DNA of 64,000 nt from Gammaproteobacteria bacterium (lineage in GTDB: Bacteria; Pseudomonadota; Gammaproteobacteria; Pseudomonadales; Azotimanducaceae), in the NCBI GenBank assembly GCA_028824555.1, contig JAPPDJ010000157.1, positions 22,553-86,552 on the forward strand, read 5' to 3'. The translations under genes were made by a program, and so were the position numbers. Each line of letters starts with the position of its first letter. Positions within the stretch are counted from its first letter, which is position 1. Shown piece by piece: positions 16,688 to 29,521 of the stretch. The notes below the pieces were generated by a model. The model made no database searches. It saw only the letters and a list, made by a program, of their open reading frames with translations, and had not been told where the DNA came from.

Positions 16688-17977
16688 CTAGCTGCGCTGC
16701 TCCAGCGGCACGTAGTCGCGGCTGGTTTCGCCGAGGTAGAGCTGGCGCGGGCGGCCGATCTTGTAGGCCTCGCTCACCATCTCCTTCCAGTGCGCGATCC
16801 AGCCGGGGGTGCGGCCCGTGACGAAGATCACCGTGAACATCTCCGTCGGAATGCCGATGGCCTTCAAGGTGATGCCGGAGTAGAAATCGACGTTCGGGTA
16901 GAGGCGTCGGTCGATGAAGAACTCGTCCTCGAGGGCGATCTTCTCCAGCCGCTGCGCCATCTGCAACGTTTCGTCGGCTTCGACGCCGAGCTCCGCGAGC
17001 ACCTCGTGGCAGGTCTCCTGCATCACCGTGGCGCGGGGATCGTAGTTCTTGTACACGCGATGGCCGAAACCCATGATGCGGAACGGGTCGTCGCGGTCCT
17101 TGGCCTTGGCGACGTAGGTGTCGATGTTGTCCGGTGAGCCGATGTCCGCAAGCATGCTGAGCACGGCCTCGTTGGCGCCGCCGTGGGACGGCCCCCAAAG
17201 CGCAGCAACGCCGGCGGCAATGGCGGAGTAGGGATTGGTGCCGGTGGAGCCGGCGAGTCGCACCGTCGATGTGGACGCGTTCTGCTCGTGGTCCGCGTGC
17301 AGCATGAAGATGCGGTCCATGGCGCGGGCGATGACGGGGTTGATCTCGTAGTTCTCGTCGTCGGCGAAGGTGGTGTAGAGGAAGTTCTCGGCGTAGCCCA
17401 GGTCCTCGCGCGGCGGCAGCGGTGGCTTGCCCTGGCCGTGGCGGTAGGTGAGGGCGGCCAGGGTTGGCATCTTGGCGATCAGGCGACGCGCCGTGATGTC
17501 GCGATCTTCCGCGACCGTGATGTCGAGGCCGTTGTGGTACTCCGCCGCCAGCGCGCCGGTGAGGGCGGTGATGATGCCCATGGGGTGGGCGCCGCGAGAG
17601 AAGTTCGACACCATGTCGGCGATGCCGGCCGGAAGATTGCATTCGGCGGCGATGGTGCGTTCGAACTCGGCCTTCTCGGCGGCGCTCGGCAAGGCGCCTT
17701 CGAGCAGCAAATAGCACAGCTCCAGGAAGTCGGATTGCTCGGCGAGCTGCTCGATCGGGTAGCCGCGATGCAGCAGCACCCCGTTGTCGCCGTCGATGTA
17801 GGTGATGTTTGAGTCGCAGGAGGCGGTGGAGACGAAGCCGGGGTCGTAGGTGAAGATGCCTTGCTTCGTGAGCTGCGCGATGTCGATCACGTCGCTGCCG
17901 AGGCTGGGGCTCAAGATCGGCAGTTCGATGGCCTCGTCGGCGCCGTCCACAAACAATCGTGCGTGCTTGTCCCCCAT
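16688..17977 (-). CDS. gltA: Citrate synthase (type II)
   Basis: 429 residues, the length of hexameric Gram-negative citrate synthases. It condenses acetyl-CoA and oxaloacetate at entry to the TCA cycle. Signature regions present: [39 protein letters not shown] (His), [16 protein letters not shown] (catalytic His), [16 protein letters not shown] and [14 protein letters not shown] (catalytic Asp). ATG 17977 is chosen because GGAGG lies upstream at the right distance; the frame also has a GTG two codons earlier. It is a single-gene unit here, and icd lies 4.4 kb away. Confidence 0.97.
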   Translation of the reverse strand: MGDKHARLFVDGADEAIELPILSPSLGSDVIDIAQLTKQGIFTYDPGFVSTASCDSNITYIDGDNGVLLHRGYPIEQLAEQSDFLELCYLLLEGALPSAAEKAEFERTIAAECNLPAGIADMVSNFSRGAHPMGIITALTGALAAEYHNGLDITVAEDRDITARRLIAKMPTLAALTYRHGQGKPPLPPREDLGYAENFLYTTFADDENYEINPVIARAMDRIFMLHADHEQNASTSTVRLAGSTGTNPYSAIAAGVAALWGPSHGGANEAVLSMLADIGSPDNIDTYVAKAKDRDDPFRIMGFGHRVYKNYDPRATVMQETCHEVLAELGVEADETLQMAQRLEKIALEDEFFIDRRLYPNVDFYSGITLKAIGIPTEMFTVIFVTGRTPGWIAHWKEMVSEAYKIGRPRQLYLGETSRDYVPLEQRS

Positions 17978-18225
17978 GGGCACTCCTCCCCTCGTGCAGT
18001 GTCCGTTCGGTTGTCCCTTGCTCGTCCTAACGCCGCCTTTGCCTCATCCGAGGCGACGGTCTGAAAGGCTTCGCCGCAGACTATAGGCGCGCCGCGTTGG
18101 CGTCAAACGCGCGGCTCCCCTCCGAGGGGAACGCCGGTGTGCTGCCGACGGGACGGGGCTTGGCGGCGCGGGTGGGGGCAAAGCCGCTTCCGTGCGGAGG
18201 GCTCCCGCGCGGGGCTTGCGAGTGG

Positions 18226-20115
18226 TTAGCCGCCCAAGCGCTCGAGGCCCTCCTGGACCTTGCGGGCTTTGGCCTCGTCGTACCACCAGGCATCGACGAA
18301 GGGGAGGCGGTTGAGGCTGTCGTTGCGGATTTCGCCGAACTTGTCCCAATAGACGAGGCGAAAGCCAGGCTGCGAGCCGAGCGGGATGAAGTAGAAGTTC
18401 CACAAGAGAACGCGGTCCAGGGCTCGGGTGGCGGCGTAGAGTTCCTCGGCCGACTCCGCGCCGACGATGGTCTCGATCAGGCTGTCCACCACTGGGCTGC
18501 GGATCTTGGCCCAGTTCTGGCCGTAGTCCTGGTCGGCGGCGGCGCTGCCGAACCAGTTGCGCAGTTGCAGCCCTGGGGTGTGGCCGGGCCCCAGGCGCAC
18601 CGAATTGCCGTCGAAGCGGCCGGTGCGGCTGCGGAACAGCCACTGCGACACTTCCGGCGAGCGGCCGCTGTTCCGGATGCCGACGCGCTTCAAGTTGTCC
18701 ACCAGAGAGAGGTTCTGGCGGATGGAGTAGTAGGAGACGCCAATGAAGTCGAGGGTGAACGGCTCGCCGGTCTCGACGTTGGTCATCACGCCGTCCTGGA
18801 TTTCCCAGCCGGCCTCGGCGAAGAGCTCAATGGCGCGGGCGATGTTGTGGCGCTGGCGGCCGAACCCCGTGCTGTGGGGCTGCTTGAACTCCTCGGTGAA
18901 GACGCGGGGCGGCAACTGGTCGCGCCATGGCTCGAGCAGCGCCAGTTCGCGTTCGCTCGGCAGGCCCTTGTGTGCCATGGGCGAGTTCTGGAAGAAGCTT
19001 AAGCCCGTCTTGTAGAAGTTGTAGAAGAGCACGCGGTTGGTCCAGTCGAAGTCGTAGAGCAGCCACAACGCCTCGCGCACGCGGATGTCGGCGAGCTGGG
19101 TGCGCTCGGTGTTCCAGAAGATGGGCCACCAGAGCCCCTCGACCCGACCGAGCGGACGCAGCTCGCGCTTGAACAAGCCCTCGCGCACCGCAGGGAAGTT
19201 GTACTGCGTGGCCCAGTTCTTCGACACGCCCTCCTCGCGGATGTCGAACACGTGCCCCTTGTGCGCCTCCAGCATCACGCCCTCGTCGGCGAAGTGGTCG
19301 AAGGTAATCTCGTCGAAGTTGTAGCGGCCCTTGTTCACCGGGATGTCGCGGCCCCAGTAGTCGTCCACGCGCTCGTACTCGATGACGCGACCCACCTCGG
19401 CGTACTTGAGGCGGTACGGGCCGCTCGCCAGCGGTGGATCGACCGTGGTCTTGGTGATGTCGTGCTCCGGGGCATCCCAGTAGTGCTTCGGCAGGATGTT
19501 GTAGTTGCCGATGGCGAACGGCAGGATCGGGTTGAGCTCGCGATCCTGGCGGCGCACGAAGCACACCTCGCGCTCGCCGAAGGCGAAGATGCGCTCGATG
19601 TCGGCCAGCGCCGTGCGGATCGACAGGGAGCCGTGCTCGCGCAGCGCCTCGAAGGTGAAGAGCACGTCGTCCAGGGTGATGGGCACGCCGTCGTGCCAGT
19701 AGGCGTCGTCGCGGATGCGGAAGGCGACCCAGTCGAGGTTAGGGCCCTTCGCCACGCCGTCGGCGAGACGCCCGTAGGCGCTCACCGGCTCGTCGATGGA
19801 GGGCTCGAGCAGGCGGTCATAGACGAGACCGCCGGCGTCGTCGTAGCCGGCGGCGACGCGGCCCTTCTCCAGGATTGCGTTGTAGTTGTCGAACGTGCCC
19901 ATCACCGGCAGCCGCATGCGCCCGGTCTTGGGCGCGGCTGGATTGGTGTAGTCGAAGTGCGTGTACTCGGGGCCGTACTTGAGCGGCAGCAGGTACGAGA
20001 TGGCGTGGGCGTAGTCGGGGTTCGCACAAGGGGCCGACTCGGCCTCGCTCGCGTGCGCGGCCAGCAAGGCCAGGGGCAACGCCGCCCTCGCGAAGGCTAA
20101 AGAACCAACGCGCAC
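18226..20115 (-). CDS. Extracellular solute-binding protein, family 5 (YejA-like)
   Basis: About 629 residues from GTG 20115, which gives a signal peptide (ARAALPLALLAAHASEA). The mature protein has family-5 oligopeptide-binding features: DYTNPAAPKTGRMRLPVMGTFD near the N-terminus, WVAFRIRDDAYWHDGVPIT, then LPFAIGNYNILPKHYWD and VREALWLLYDFDWTN. The first of these is typical of the YejA/microcin C branch of periplasmic binding proteins for peptide ABC importers. No permease or ATPase gene is in the window. It follows the dioxygenase gene by 28 bases on the same strand, so the two are probably cotranscribed. Confidence 0.88.
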   Translation of the reverse strand: MRVGSLAFARAALPLALLAAHASEAESAPCANPDYAHAISYLLPLKYGPEYTHFDYTNPAAPKTGRMRLPVMGTFDNYNAILEKGRVAAGYDDAGGLVYDRLLEPSIDEPVSAYGRLADGVAKGPNLDWVAFRIRDDAYWHDGVPITLDDVLFTFEALREHGSLSIRTALADIERIFAFGEREVCFVRRQDRELNPILPFAIGNYNILPKHYWDAPEHDITKTTVDPPLASGPYRLKYAEVGRVIEYERVDDYWGRDIPVNKGRYNFDEITFDHFADEGVMLEAHKGHVFDIREEGVSKNWATQYNFPAVREGLFKRELRPLGRVEGLWWPIFWNTERTQLADIRVREALWLLYDFDWTNRVLFYNFYKTGLSFFQNSPMAHKGLPSERELALLEPWRDQLPPRVFTEEFKQPHSTGFGRQRHNIARAIELFAEAGWEIQDGVMTNVETGEPFTLDFIGVSYYSIRQNLSLVDNLKRVGIRNSGRSPEVSQWLFRSRTGRFDGNSVRLGPGHTPGLQLRNWFGSAAADQDYGQNWAKIRSPVVDSLIETIVGAESAEELYAATRALDRVLLWNFYFIPLGSQPGFRLVYWDKFGEIRNDSLNRLPFVDAWWYDEAKARKVQEGLERLGG

Positions 20116-20143
20116 GGCGGCGTGCTCGGGTGAAGCGCTGGCC

Positions 20144-21235
20144 CTACGCGGCTTCCGTTCCGGCGACGACCTCGCGCATCCCCTCCCACTCATGCCACAT
20201 GTTGCACATGGCGTACTTCGACCGCTCCCAGGGGTTGTTGCCTTCCTCGTATTCGAGCCACTCGCCCATCTGGCCGCGGTCCGGGTGGTCGCTGATGCCG
20301 TTCACCTGCTTGTCCGGCTGTCGGCTCTTGTTGCGGATGCGGAAGATGATGTTCTTGCGCGATTCGGTGCCGTTCTCGTTGCGGGTGCCGGAATGCGGGA
20401 TGTGGTAGCTGGTGATGCAGGCATCGCCCGGCTCCATGAGGATCTGCGTCGGACGCGGCCAGCGACGCCCGTCTGGGGTCGCCTCGGAATCCTCCGTGAC
20501 GAACTGCTCGCGCACCGAGGGCGGCAGATAGACCATGCCGCAGCGGTTCGGCACCTCGTAGTCGAGTCGGGGCCAGTCCGGGCCCTCGGGACCAAGGTGG
20601 CCGTTGGTGGCGTACTGCTTTCGAAAGAACTCCTGCATGGCATGGTGGGCACCCTTGAGGAGCGCCGTCTGGCCGCAGCCTGGCCTCGTCTGGTCGTTCA
20701 GGCAAACGAACACGAAGGCGGTGAAGCTGCCGAGGCCCAGGGTCATCTCCGGATCCTGGAACAGGGGCACCATGTTGTGCCCCATCACCTCGGGGCTGCG
20801 TCCCAAGTCGCCCTTGGGGCCGGAGGCGAAGTGGCGGCTGTAGATCTCGTCCGGCGTGCCTTCCTGCACCTCCTGTGGCGGAGCGATGGTGATGTTGCCG
20901 TCCATGTGCGTGCCGGCGCCGTAGTAGGGCATGTCACGTTCGTGGTAGCCCACCGCGCTGAAGCGATCCGATGGTTGGCTCGGCTTTATGACACCCACCT
21001 GACAGGCAACCGGCGGATCGAACTGCCCCATGGCCTCGTGCAGGATCGGCGTGATGGAGGAGGCGTTGACGAGATCGGTCATGTCCTTCTCGCGGGCGAG
21101 GCTCTGCCCCTTCTCGGCATTGCGAATGCGCTCCCGCGCCGTCGCAACCAGCTCCTCGGAAACCGCGTTCTTGAGCACGATGTACCCATCGCGATAGAGC
21201 TCCCGCTTCTGCTCGTCCGTCAGCGTCGCCGTCAT
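20144..21235 (-). CDS. Phytanoyl-CoA dioxygenase (PhyH) family protein
   Basis: 363 residues from ATG. This is a Fe(II)/2-oxoglutarate oxygenase fold: N-terminal RDGYIVLKNAVSEELVATAR, the facial-triad pair in GAGTHMDGNITIAPP (H-x-D), the distal His in ITSYHIPHSGTRNENG, and a following Arg segment IIFRIRNKSRQ that would hold 2-oxoglutarate. It is longer than typical PhyH enzymes of 270-300 residues. It is the first gene of a likely pair with the peptide-binding protein. The substrate is unknown; marine relatives act on lipids or small quaternary or phosphonate compounds. Confidence 0.85.
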   Translation of the reverse strand: MTATLTDEQKRELYRDGYIVLKNAVSEELVATARERIRNAEKGQSLAREKDMTDLVNASSITPILHEAMGQFDPPVACQVGVIKPSQPSDRFSAVGYHERDMPYYGAGTHMDGNITIAPPQEVQEGTPDEIYSRHFASGPKGDLGRSPEVMGHNMVPLFQDPEMTLGLGSFTAFVFVCLNDQTRPGCGQTALLKGAHHAMQEFFRKQYATNGHLGPEGPDWPRLDYEVPNRCGMVYLPPSVREQFVTEDSEATPDGRRWPRPTQILMEPGDACITSYHIPHSGTRNENGTESRKNIIFRIRNKSRQPDKQVNGISDHPDRGQMGEWLEYEEGNNPWERSKYAMCNMWHEWEGMREVVAGTEAA

Positions 21236-21294
21236 TTCCCCCTCCAGAAAACCGTTGTCGCTTAAGCCGCCTGATTCTGACCGAGTGGGGGCAA

Positions 21295-21500
21295 ATGTCG
21301 AGTCCGGGTGGCAGGCCGGCGGGCTTCACCTCCTACCAAAGTGTATCGGGCGGGCCCTGGCCACCAGCTAGCGCCGGTTCGGGGACTGACGAGATCATCA
21401 AGGCATACCCCTATCTGGAGCGGGGAGACATGGATCAGGTACTTGCGTACGCAGCGTGGCTTTGGAAATCGGGAAGTGCCTCTGGCCAACTTGTGGCAAT
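21295..21500 (+). pseudogene. Decayed DUF433 (antitoxin-like) gene
   Basis: The frame starting at 21295 gives SPGGRP and later GTDEIIKAYPYLERGDMD and VLAYAAW, closely matching DUF433 proteins (GGRPxIRG..DEILxDYPYL..DIxxALAYAAW). The expected tail REVPLA appears in a neighbouring frame right after YAAW, and the RxTV..VLxxLAxG middle is lost. At least two frameshifts are thus needed to rebuild the protein. The partner DUF5615 toxin is absent. It lies directly beside a HigBA-type pair on the opposite strand. Confidence 0.6.
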
Positions 21501-21501
21501 T

Positions 21502-21762
21502 TCAGGCGACAGCGCGCCGTCGTTCCTTGGCCAAGTCGTAGCTCGCCTGCATCCGCATCCAGTGTTCCGCATCGGACCAACCGAGCGCCTCCAGACGCAG
21601 CGCCATGGCAGCAGTAATGCTGGAGTGACCATGGAGGATGCGCGAAAGGAAGGCACGGGTGACGCCGAGGCGCTCGGCCGCGTGCGTGATCGTCCAGCCT
21701 GAGTCCTTGATCGCGCTTGCCACGATCCTGCCGGGGTGAGCGGGGTTCTTCATTCGGGTCAT
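21502..21762 (-). CDS. higA: HigA-family antitoxin
   Basis: 86 residues. XRE helix-turn-helix with NPAHPGRIVASAIKDSGWTITHAAERLG and the recognition region VTRAFLSRILHGHSSITAAMALRLE, the typical start and core of HigA (VHPGEIL..LSRLLNGK..IS..MALRL). It binds the toxin and its own promoter. It lies 9 bases downstream of the toxin gene, the toxin-first order usual for higBA. Confidence 0.88.
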   Translation of the reverse strand: MTRMKNPAHPGRIVASAIKDSGWTITHAAERLGVTRAFLSRILHGHSSITAAMALRLEALGWSDAEHWMRMQASYDLAKERRRAVA

Positions 21763-21771
21763 GGGCTTCCT

Positions 21772-22044
21772 CTAGTGGTAGTCGACGAGATCGACATCGG
21801 TGGCCTCGCCGTCGTCAAATCGAAAGACGATGCGGTAGTTGCGCGAGACGGCCACGCTCCAATAGCCATCCATGTCGCCACGCAGCGGGTGCAACCGATA
21901 GCCGGGCAGGTCCATGTTGCCCGGCCGCACGGCGTCATCGATTGCCGTGAGCATCTCTCGAATGCGCTCGATGCGGGACGGGGGCAGGCGCCTAGCATCA
22001 TCGTCCTCGTGGAAGGCACGCAGGGCCTTGTGTCGAATTTTCAT
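21772..22044 (-). CDS. higB: HigB-type (RelE-fold) toxin
   Basis: 90 residues from ATG. It opens IRHKALRAFHEDDDARRLPP and contains LPGYRLHPLRGDMDGYWSVAV followed by RNYRIVFRFDDGEATDVDLVDYH. These match the HigB/RelE ribosome-dependent mRNA interferases (LHPLKGxxxGxWSIRVNxxWRICF..YDVEIVDYH). The residue pattern is intact, so the toxin is likely active. First gene of the toxin-antitoxin operon. Confidence 0.88.
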   Translation of the reverse strand: MKIRHKALRAFHEDDDARRLPPSRIERIREMLTAIDDAVRPGNMDLPGYRLHPLRGDMDGYWSVAVSRNYRIVFRFDDGEATDVDLVDYH

Positions 22045-22421
22045 GGGTGGTCGTGTTGTGTACGGTCAGTATACGCCGCAGGCGGCGCTTGTAGCTCGCG
22101 CTGGCCGCAAGCGAGTTGCTGGCAGGAGGGACGATGGCGCTGGCCAGCGTACAAGGGGACCGGCCTCATGCGTCTGTGGCATTGGATGGCCTTGGGCTCA
22201 ATCGACACGGGCGACCCACAAGGGTTGCCCCTGCGGAGGCGTGCGACTCGCCCCCCCTGGCTGTGAAAGGGCGCGGGGCTGCTAGCGCCACAAGAACGTT
22301 GCCTGGCGGCAACGCTCCTTGCCCCAGCCCAAGCCGCCCTATCACCCCTACGCCCTTTGGCAGCCTGGGCTGCGAAAGGGCGTAGGGCTGCTAGAATGCC
22401 GCGTTTTTTCGGGGGAAGCGC
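22045..22421. other. Intergenic region upstream of icd with several hairpins
   Basis: About 377 bases between the divergent higB and icd genes. They hold a GGGCGACCC/GGGTTGCCC hairpin (22209-22230), a 7-bp hairpin CGTTGCC/GGCAACG (22297-22314) and the large hairpin listed separately. The string AAAGGGCG-x-x-GGGCTGCTAG occurs twice, near 22266 and 22375. No frame is supported. The icd promoter must lie here but I cannot fix it. Confidence 0.5.
22346..22387. promoter_or_regulatory. Large hairpin just upstream of icd
   Basis: CCCTACGCCCTTT (22346-22358) pairs perfectly with AAAGGGCGTAGGG (22375-22387), with an inner CAGCC/GGCTG stem in the loop. It ends 34 bases before the icd ATG. There is no T-run, so a 5'-UTR structure or a dispersed repeat is as likely as a terminator. 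Confidence 0.5.
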
Positions 22422-23678
22422 ATGGCGTATCAGCATATCGAGGTGCCGGCGGATGGTGAGCGGATCACGGCGAATGCCGATGGCACGCTTGCGGTTCCGG
22501 CGCGACCCATCATCCCGTTTATCGAGGGCGACGGCATCGGCATCGACATCACGCCGGTGATGCGCAAGGTGGTCGACGCTGCGGTGGAGCAAGCCTACGG
22601 CGGCGAGCGCAGCATCGCCTGGATGGAGATCTACTCCGGCGAGAAGTCCCTCGAGCTTTACGGCGAGGACGAATGGCTGCCAGAGGAAACCCTCGTCGCC
22701 ATGCGCGAGTTCCTGGTGGGCATCAAGGGCCCCATGACCACCCCGGTTGGCGGCGGCATTCGTTCGCTCAACGTGGCGTTAAGGCAAGAGCTTGATCTCT
22801 ATGTCTGCCAGCGCCCGGTGCGCTGGTTTCAGGGCGTGCCAAGCCCCGTGGTTGCGCCGCACAAGACCGACATGGTGATCTTCCGCGAGAACACGGAGGA
22901 CATCTACGCCGGCGTCGAGTGGGAGGCGGGCTCGGCGGAGTCGGACCAGGTGATCGCTTTCCTGCAGCGCGAGATGGGCGTCAACAAGATTCGCTTTCCC
23001 CAGAACTGCGGCATTGGCGTCAAGCCGGTTTCGGTGGAAGGCACCCAGCGGCTCGTGCGCAAGGCCTTGCAGTACGCCATCGCCGAGGATCGCAGCTCCG
23101 TGACGTTCGTCCACAAGGGCAACATCATGAAATTCACCGAAGGGGCGTTCAAGGACTGGGGCTACCAGCTTGCCGCCGAGGAGTTCGGTGCAACGCCGCT
23201 CGACGGCGGCCCTTGGCACGAACTCACCAATCCCAACACCGGCCGGCAGATCGTCATCAAGGACATGATCGCCGACGCCATGCTGCAGCAGATTCTGACC
23301 CGCCCCGACGAATACGACGTCATCGCCACCATGAACCTGAACGGCGATTACCTCTCCGACGCCCTCGCGGCGCAGGTGGGGGGCATCGGCATCGCCCCCG
23401 GCGCCAACATCGGCGACGCCGTTGCGCTGTTCGAGGCCACCCACGGCACGGCGCCGAAGTACACCGGCCAAGACAAAGTGAACCCCGGCTCGCTGATCCT
23501 TTCCGCGGAGATGATGCTGCGTCACCTGGGCTGGCGCGAGGCCGCCGATCTCATCGTTCAGGGCATGGAAGGCGCCATCGGCGACAAGACCGTCACCTAC
23601 GACTTCGAGCGCCTGATGACCGGCGCGACGCTGGTGAAGTGCTCGGAGTTCGGCGACGCCATGATCGCCAAGATGTAA
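22422..23678 (+). CDS. icd: Isocitrate dehydrogenase, NADP type
   Basis: 418 residues, E. coli Icd length. It oxidises isocitrate to 2-oxoglutarate. Visible: [16 protein letters not shown], the substrate loop [20 protein letters not shown] with the regulatory Ser of the phosphorylatable class, IYAGVEWE, the Lys region [13 protein letters not shown], and [16 protein letters not shown], whose Lys-Tyr pair marks NADP specificity. It heads a conserved block with clpS and clpA, although cspD, usual in Pseudomonas between icd and clpS, is missing. Confidence 0.97.
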   Translation: MAYQHIEVPADGERITANADGTLAVPARPIIPFIEGDGIGIDITPVMRKVVDAAVEQAYGGERSIAWMEIYSGEKSLELYGEDEWLPEETLVAMREFLVGIKGPMTTPVGGGIRSLNVALRQELDLYVCQRPVRWFQGVPSPVVAPHKTDMVIFRENTEDIYAGVEWEAGSAESDQVIAFLQREMGVNKIRFPQNCGIGVKPVSVEGTQRLVRKALQYAIAEDRSSVTFVHKGNIMKFTEGAFKDWGYQLAAEEFGATPLDGGPWHELTNPNTGRQIVIKDMIADAMLQQILTRPDEYDVIATMNLNGDYLSDALAAQVGGIGIAPGANIGDAVALFEATHGTAPKYTGQDKVNPGSLILSAEMMLRHLGWREAADLIVQGMEGAIGDKTVTYDFERLMTGATLVKCSEFGDAMIAKM

Positions 23679-23704
23679 AAGGCGCGAGCTCCATCGGGGT
23701 TGCT

Positions 23705-24100
23705 ATGATGCGGCGGTCGAATTCATGCCACGGCGGATTCGTGCTCATTCAAGCGGCATCGCCAATATTCGCGCAAGGGGACGACGACCCTGAAGAAGAG
23801 GGACGCACCGGCGCCGTCACGCTGGAAGAGAAGCCCGCCCTCAAGCGCCCGCAGATGTTCAAGGTGCTGCTGCTGAACGACGACTACACGCCGATGGAGT
23901 TCGTGGTCCACGTGCTTGAGCGCTTCTTCCGCATGGACTACGAAAAGGCTTGGCAGATCATGATGGCGGTGCACACGACGGGCAGCGCGGTGGTGGGCAT
24001 CTTTCCGCGCGACATCGCCGAGACGAAATCCGAGCAGGTGAACCAATATGCCCAGGAGAACAACCACCCGCTCAAGTCCACCGTCGAGATGACCGACTGA
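23705..24100 (+). CDS. clpS: ATP-dependent Clp protease adaptor ClpS
   Basis: Up to 131 residues from ATG 23705. A GTG at 23741 would give 119, nearer the family size of ~106, so the start is uncertain. The conserved core begins MFKVLLLNDDYTPMEFVVHV, in which the NDDYTPMEF loop forms the N-degron pocket, and continues HTTGSAVVGIFPRDIAETK and NHPLKSTVE. It delivers proteins with N-terminal Leu, Phe, Trp or Tyr to ClpA, encoded 61 bases downstream. bpt and aat, which add such residues, converge on this pair. Confidence 0.95.
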   Translation: MMRRSNSCHGGFVLIQAASPIFAQGDDDPEEEGRTGAVTLEEKPALKRPQMFKVLLLNDDYTPMEFVVHVLERFFRMDYEKAWQIMMAVHTTGSAVVGIFPRDIAETKSEQVNQYAQENNHPLKSTVEMTD

Positions 24101-24161
24101 TCGGTTGCGAAGCCGGCGCGGGGAAGGCAAGGTAGAGGCAACGGCACAAGGTACACGGCAG

Positions 24162-26435
<2,274 letters not shown>

Positions 26436-26654
26436 CTACCGCTCGCGGAAGGTTATGCGGCCCTTACTGAGGTCGTATGGCGTCAGTTCCACCTTGACCT
26501 TGTCGCCGGTGAGGATGCGGATGTAGTTCTTGCGCATCTTGCCGGAAATGTGCGCCGTCACCACGTGGCCGTTGGTGAGTTCCACCCGGAACATGGTGTT
26601 GGGGAGGGTGTCGGTGACCGTCCCCTCCATCTCGATCTGCTCTTCCTTCGCCAT
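26436..26654 (-). CDS. infA: Translation initiation factor IF-1
   Basis: 72 residues, the standard length. S1/OB fold beginning [20 protein letters not shown], with the conserved [23 protein letters not shown] and ending in [13 protein letters not shown] residues. It occupies the 30S A site during initiation. It lies downstream of bpt on the same strand and converges end to end with clpA. Confidence 0.98.
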   Translation of the reverse strand: MAKEEQIEMEGTVTDTLPNTMFRVELTNGHVVTAHISGKMRKNYIRILTGDKVKVELTPYDLSKGRITFRER

Positions 26655-26709
26655 GAAACCCCTTGGTTGGCTGGCCGCCGTGGCGGCGCAGTTTACCCCA
26701 ACGCGCGGC

Positions 26710-27398
26710 TCAGGAATGTCGCATCCAGCCTTGCTTGCCGAATAGCTCAATGGGGCGGTAGTCCGTCTTGTAGCGCATCTTTTCCGCCTCCTCGATCCAG
26801 TAGCCAAGATAGAGATAGGGCAGGCCGGCGTGCTGGCAGACGGCGATCTGGCGCAGGATCGACAGCACCCCCAAACTGCGTTCGGCGAGCGACGGATCGA
26901 AGAACGTGTAGATGGCGGAGAGGCCGCTCACAAGCACGTCGGTGACGGCCACCGCGACGAGCCGCTCGCCGAGATAGGCGTTGACGAAGCGCGTGTCGCT
27001 CCAATCGGCCAGCAGGAAGGCTCGGAACTGGTCGGGGGAGGGCGGGTACATGTCGCCCTCGCCATGGCGTTCGCGGATGTAGCGCTCGTAGAGCTCGTAG
27101 GCCTCCTCGCCGTAGCGCGCCGGCTCGATGCGCATCGCGAGGTCGTCGTTGCGCGCGAGCACCCGGCGGAACCTGCGCGTGAGGCGAAACTGCCGCACCG
27201 GCACGCGGGTGGCAACGCAAGCGCTGCAGTCGTCGCAGTGCGGGCGGTAGAGGTGATCGCCCGAGCGGCGGAAGCCGACGCCGCTCAAGGCGGCATAGGT
27301 GTCCGGGGAATGACCTTCGCGCGGATCGAGGAACAGCGTGCGGGCATCGCGCGCGAGGTAGCTGCACGGGTGCTCCGGCGTCAGCAGGAAGCGTTGCT

Positions 27399-27402
<4 letters not shown>
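26710..27402 (-). CDS. bpt: Aspartate/glutamate leucyltransferase (arginyltransferase family)
   Basis: 230 residues. It transfers Leu from leucyl-tRNA to N-terminal Asp or Glu, making N-degrons for ClpS-ClpAP. Family segments: [20 protein letters not shown] with the conserved Cys, [19 protein letters not shown] (the CxxC-type N-end-rule motif), and the C-terminal [20 protein letters not shown]. The start chosen is GTG 27402, whose GTGA overlaps the aat stop, as at the trxB-aat junction. A TTG six codons upstream is the alternative. Part of the trxB-aat-bpt-infA run. Confidence 0.93.
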
Positions 27403-29348
<1,946 letters not shown>

Positions 29349-29521
29349 GTTCCCTCCAGTTCGCCGCTGGCGCGGCACGTGCATGATACGGGAATTGCAC
29401 CCGGCCTTGAGCCAACTTCATGCACTCCCTTATGTTTGGTGTCTAATTTACGGAAATCGAAGGTATTTGTGGCCGCCCGCAACAGAGGGTACACTGCCCG
29501 CCGCAAATGGCGACTTAAGCG

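Noticed and set aside
15312..17717. 801-residue reading of the TPR lipoprotein frame
   Set aside because: The upstream half is antisense or out-of-frame citrate synthase sequence; the lipoprotein signal at 16577 marks the true start.
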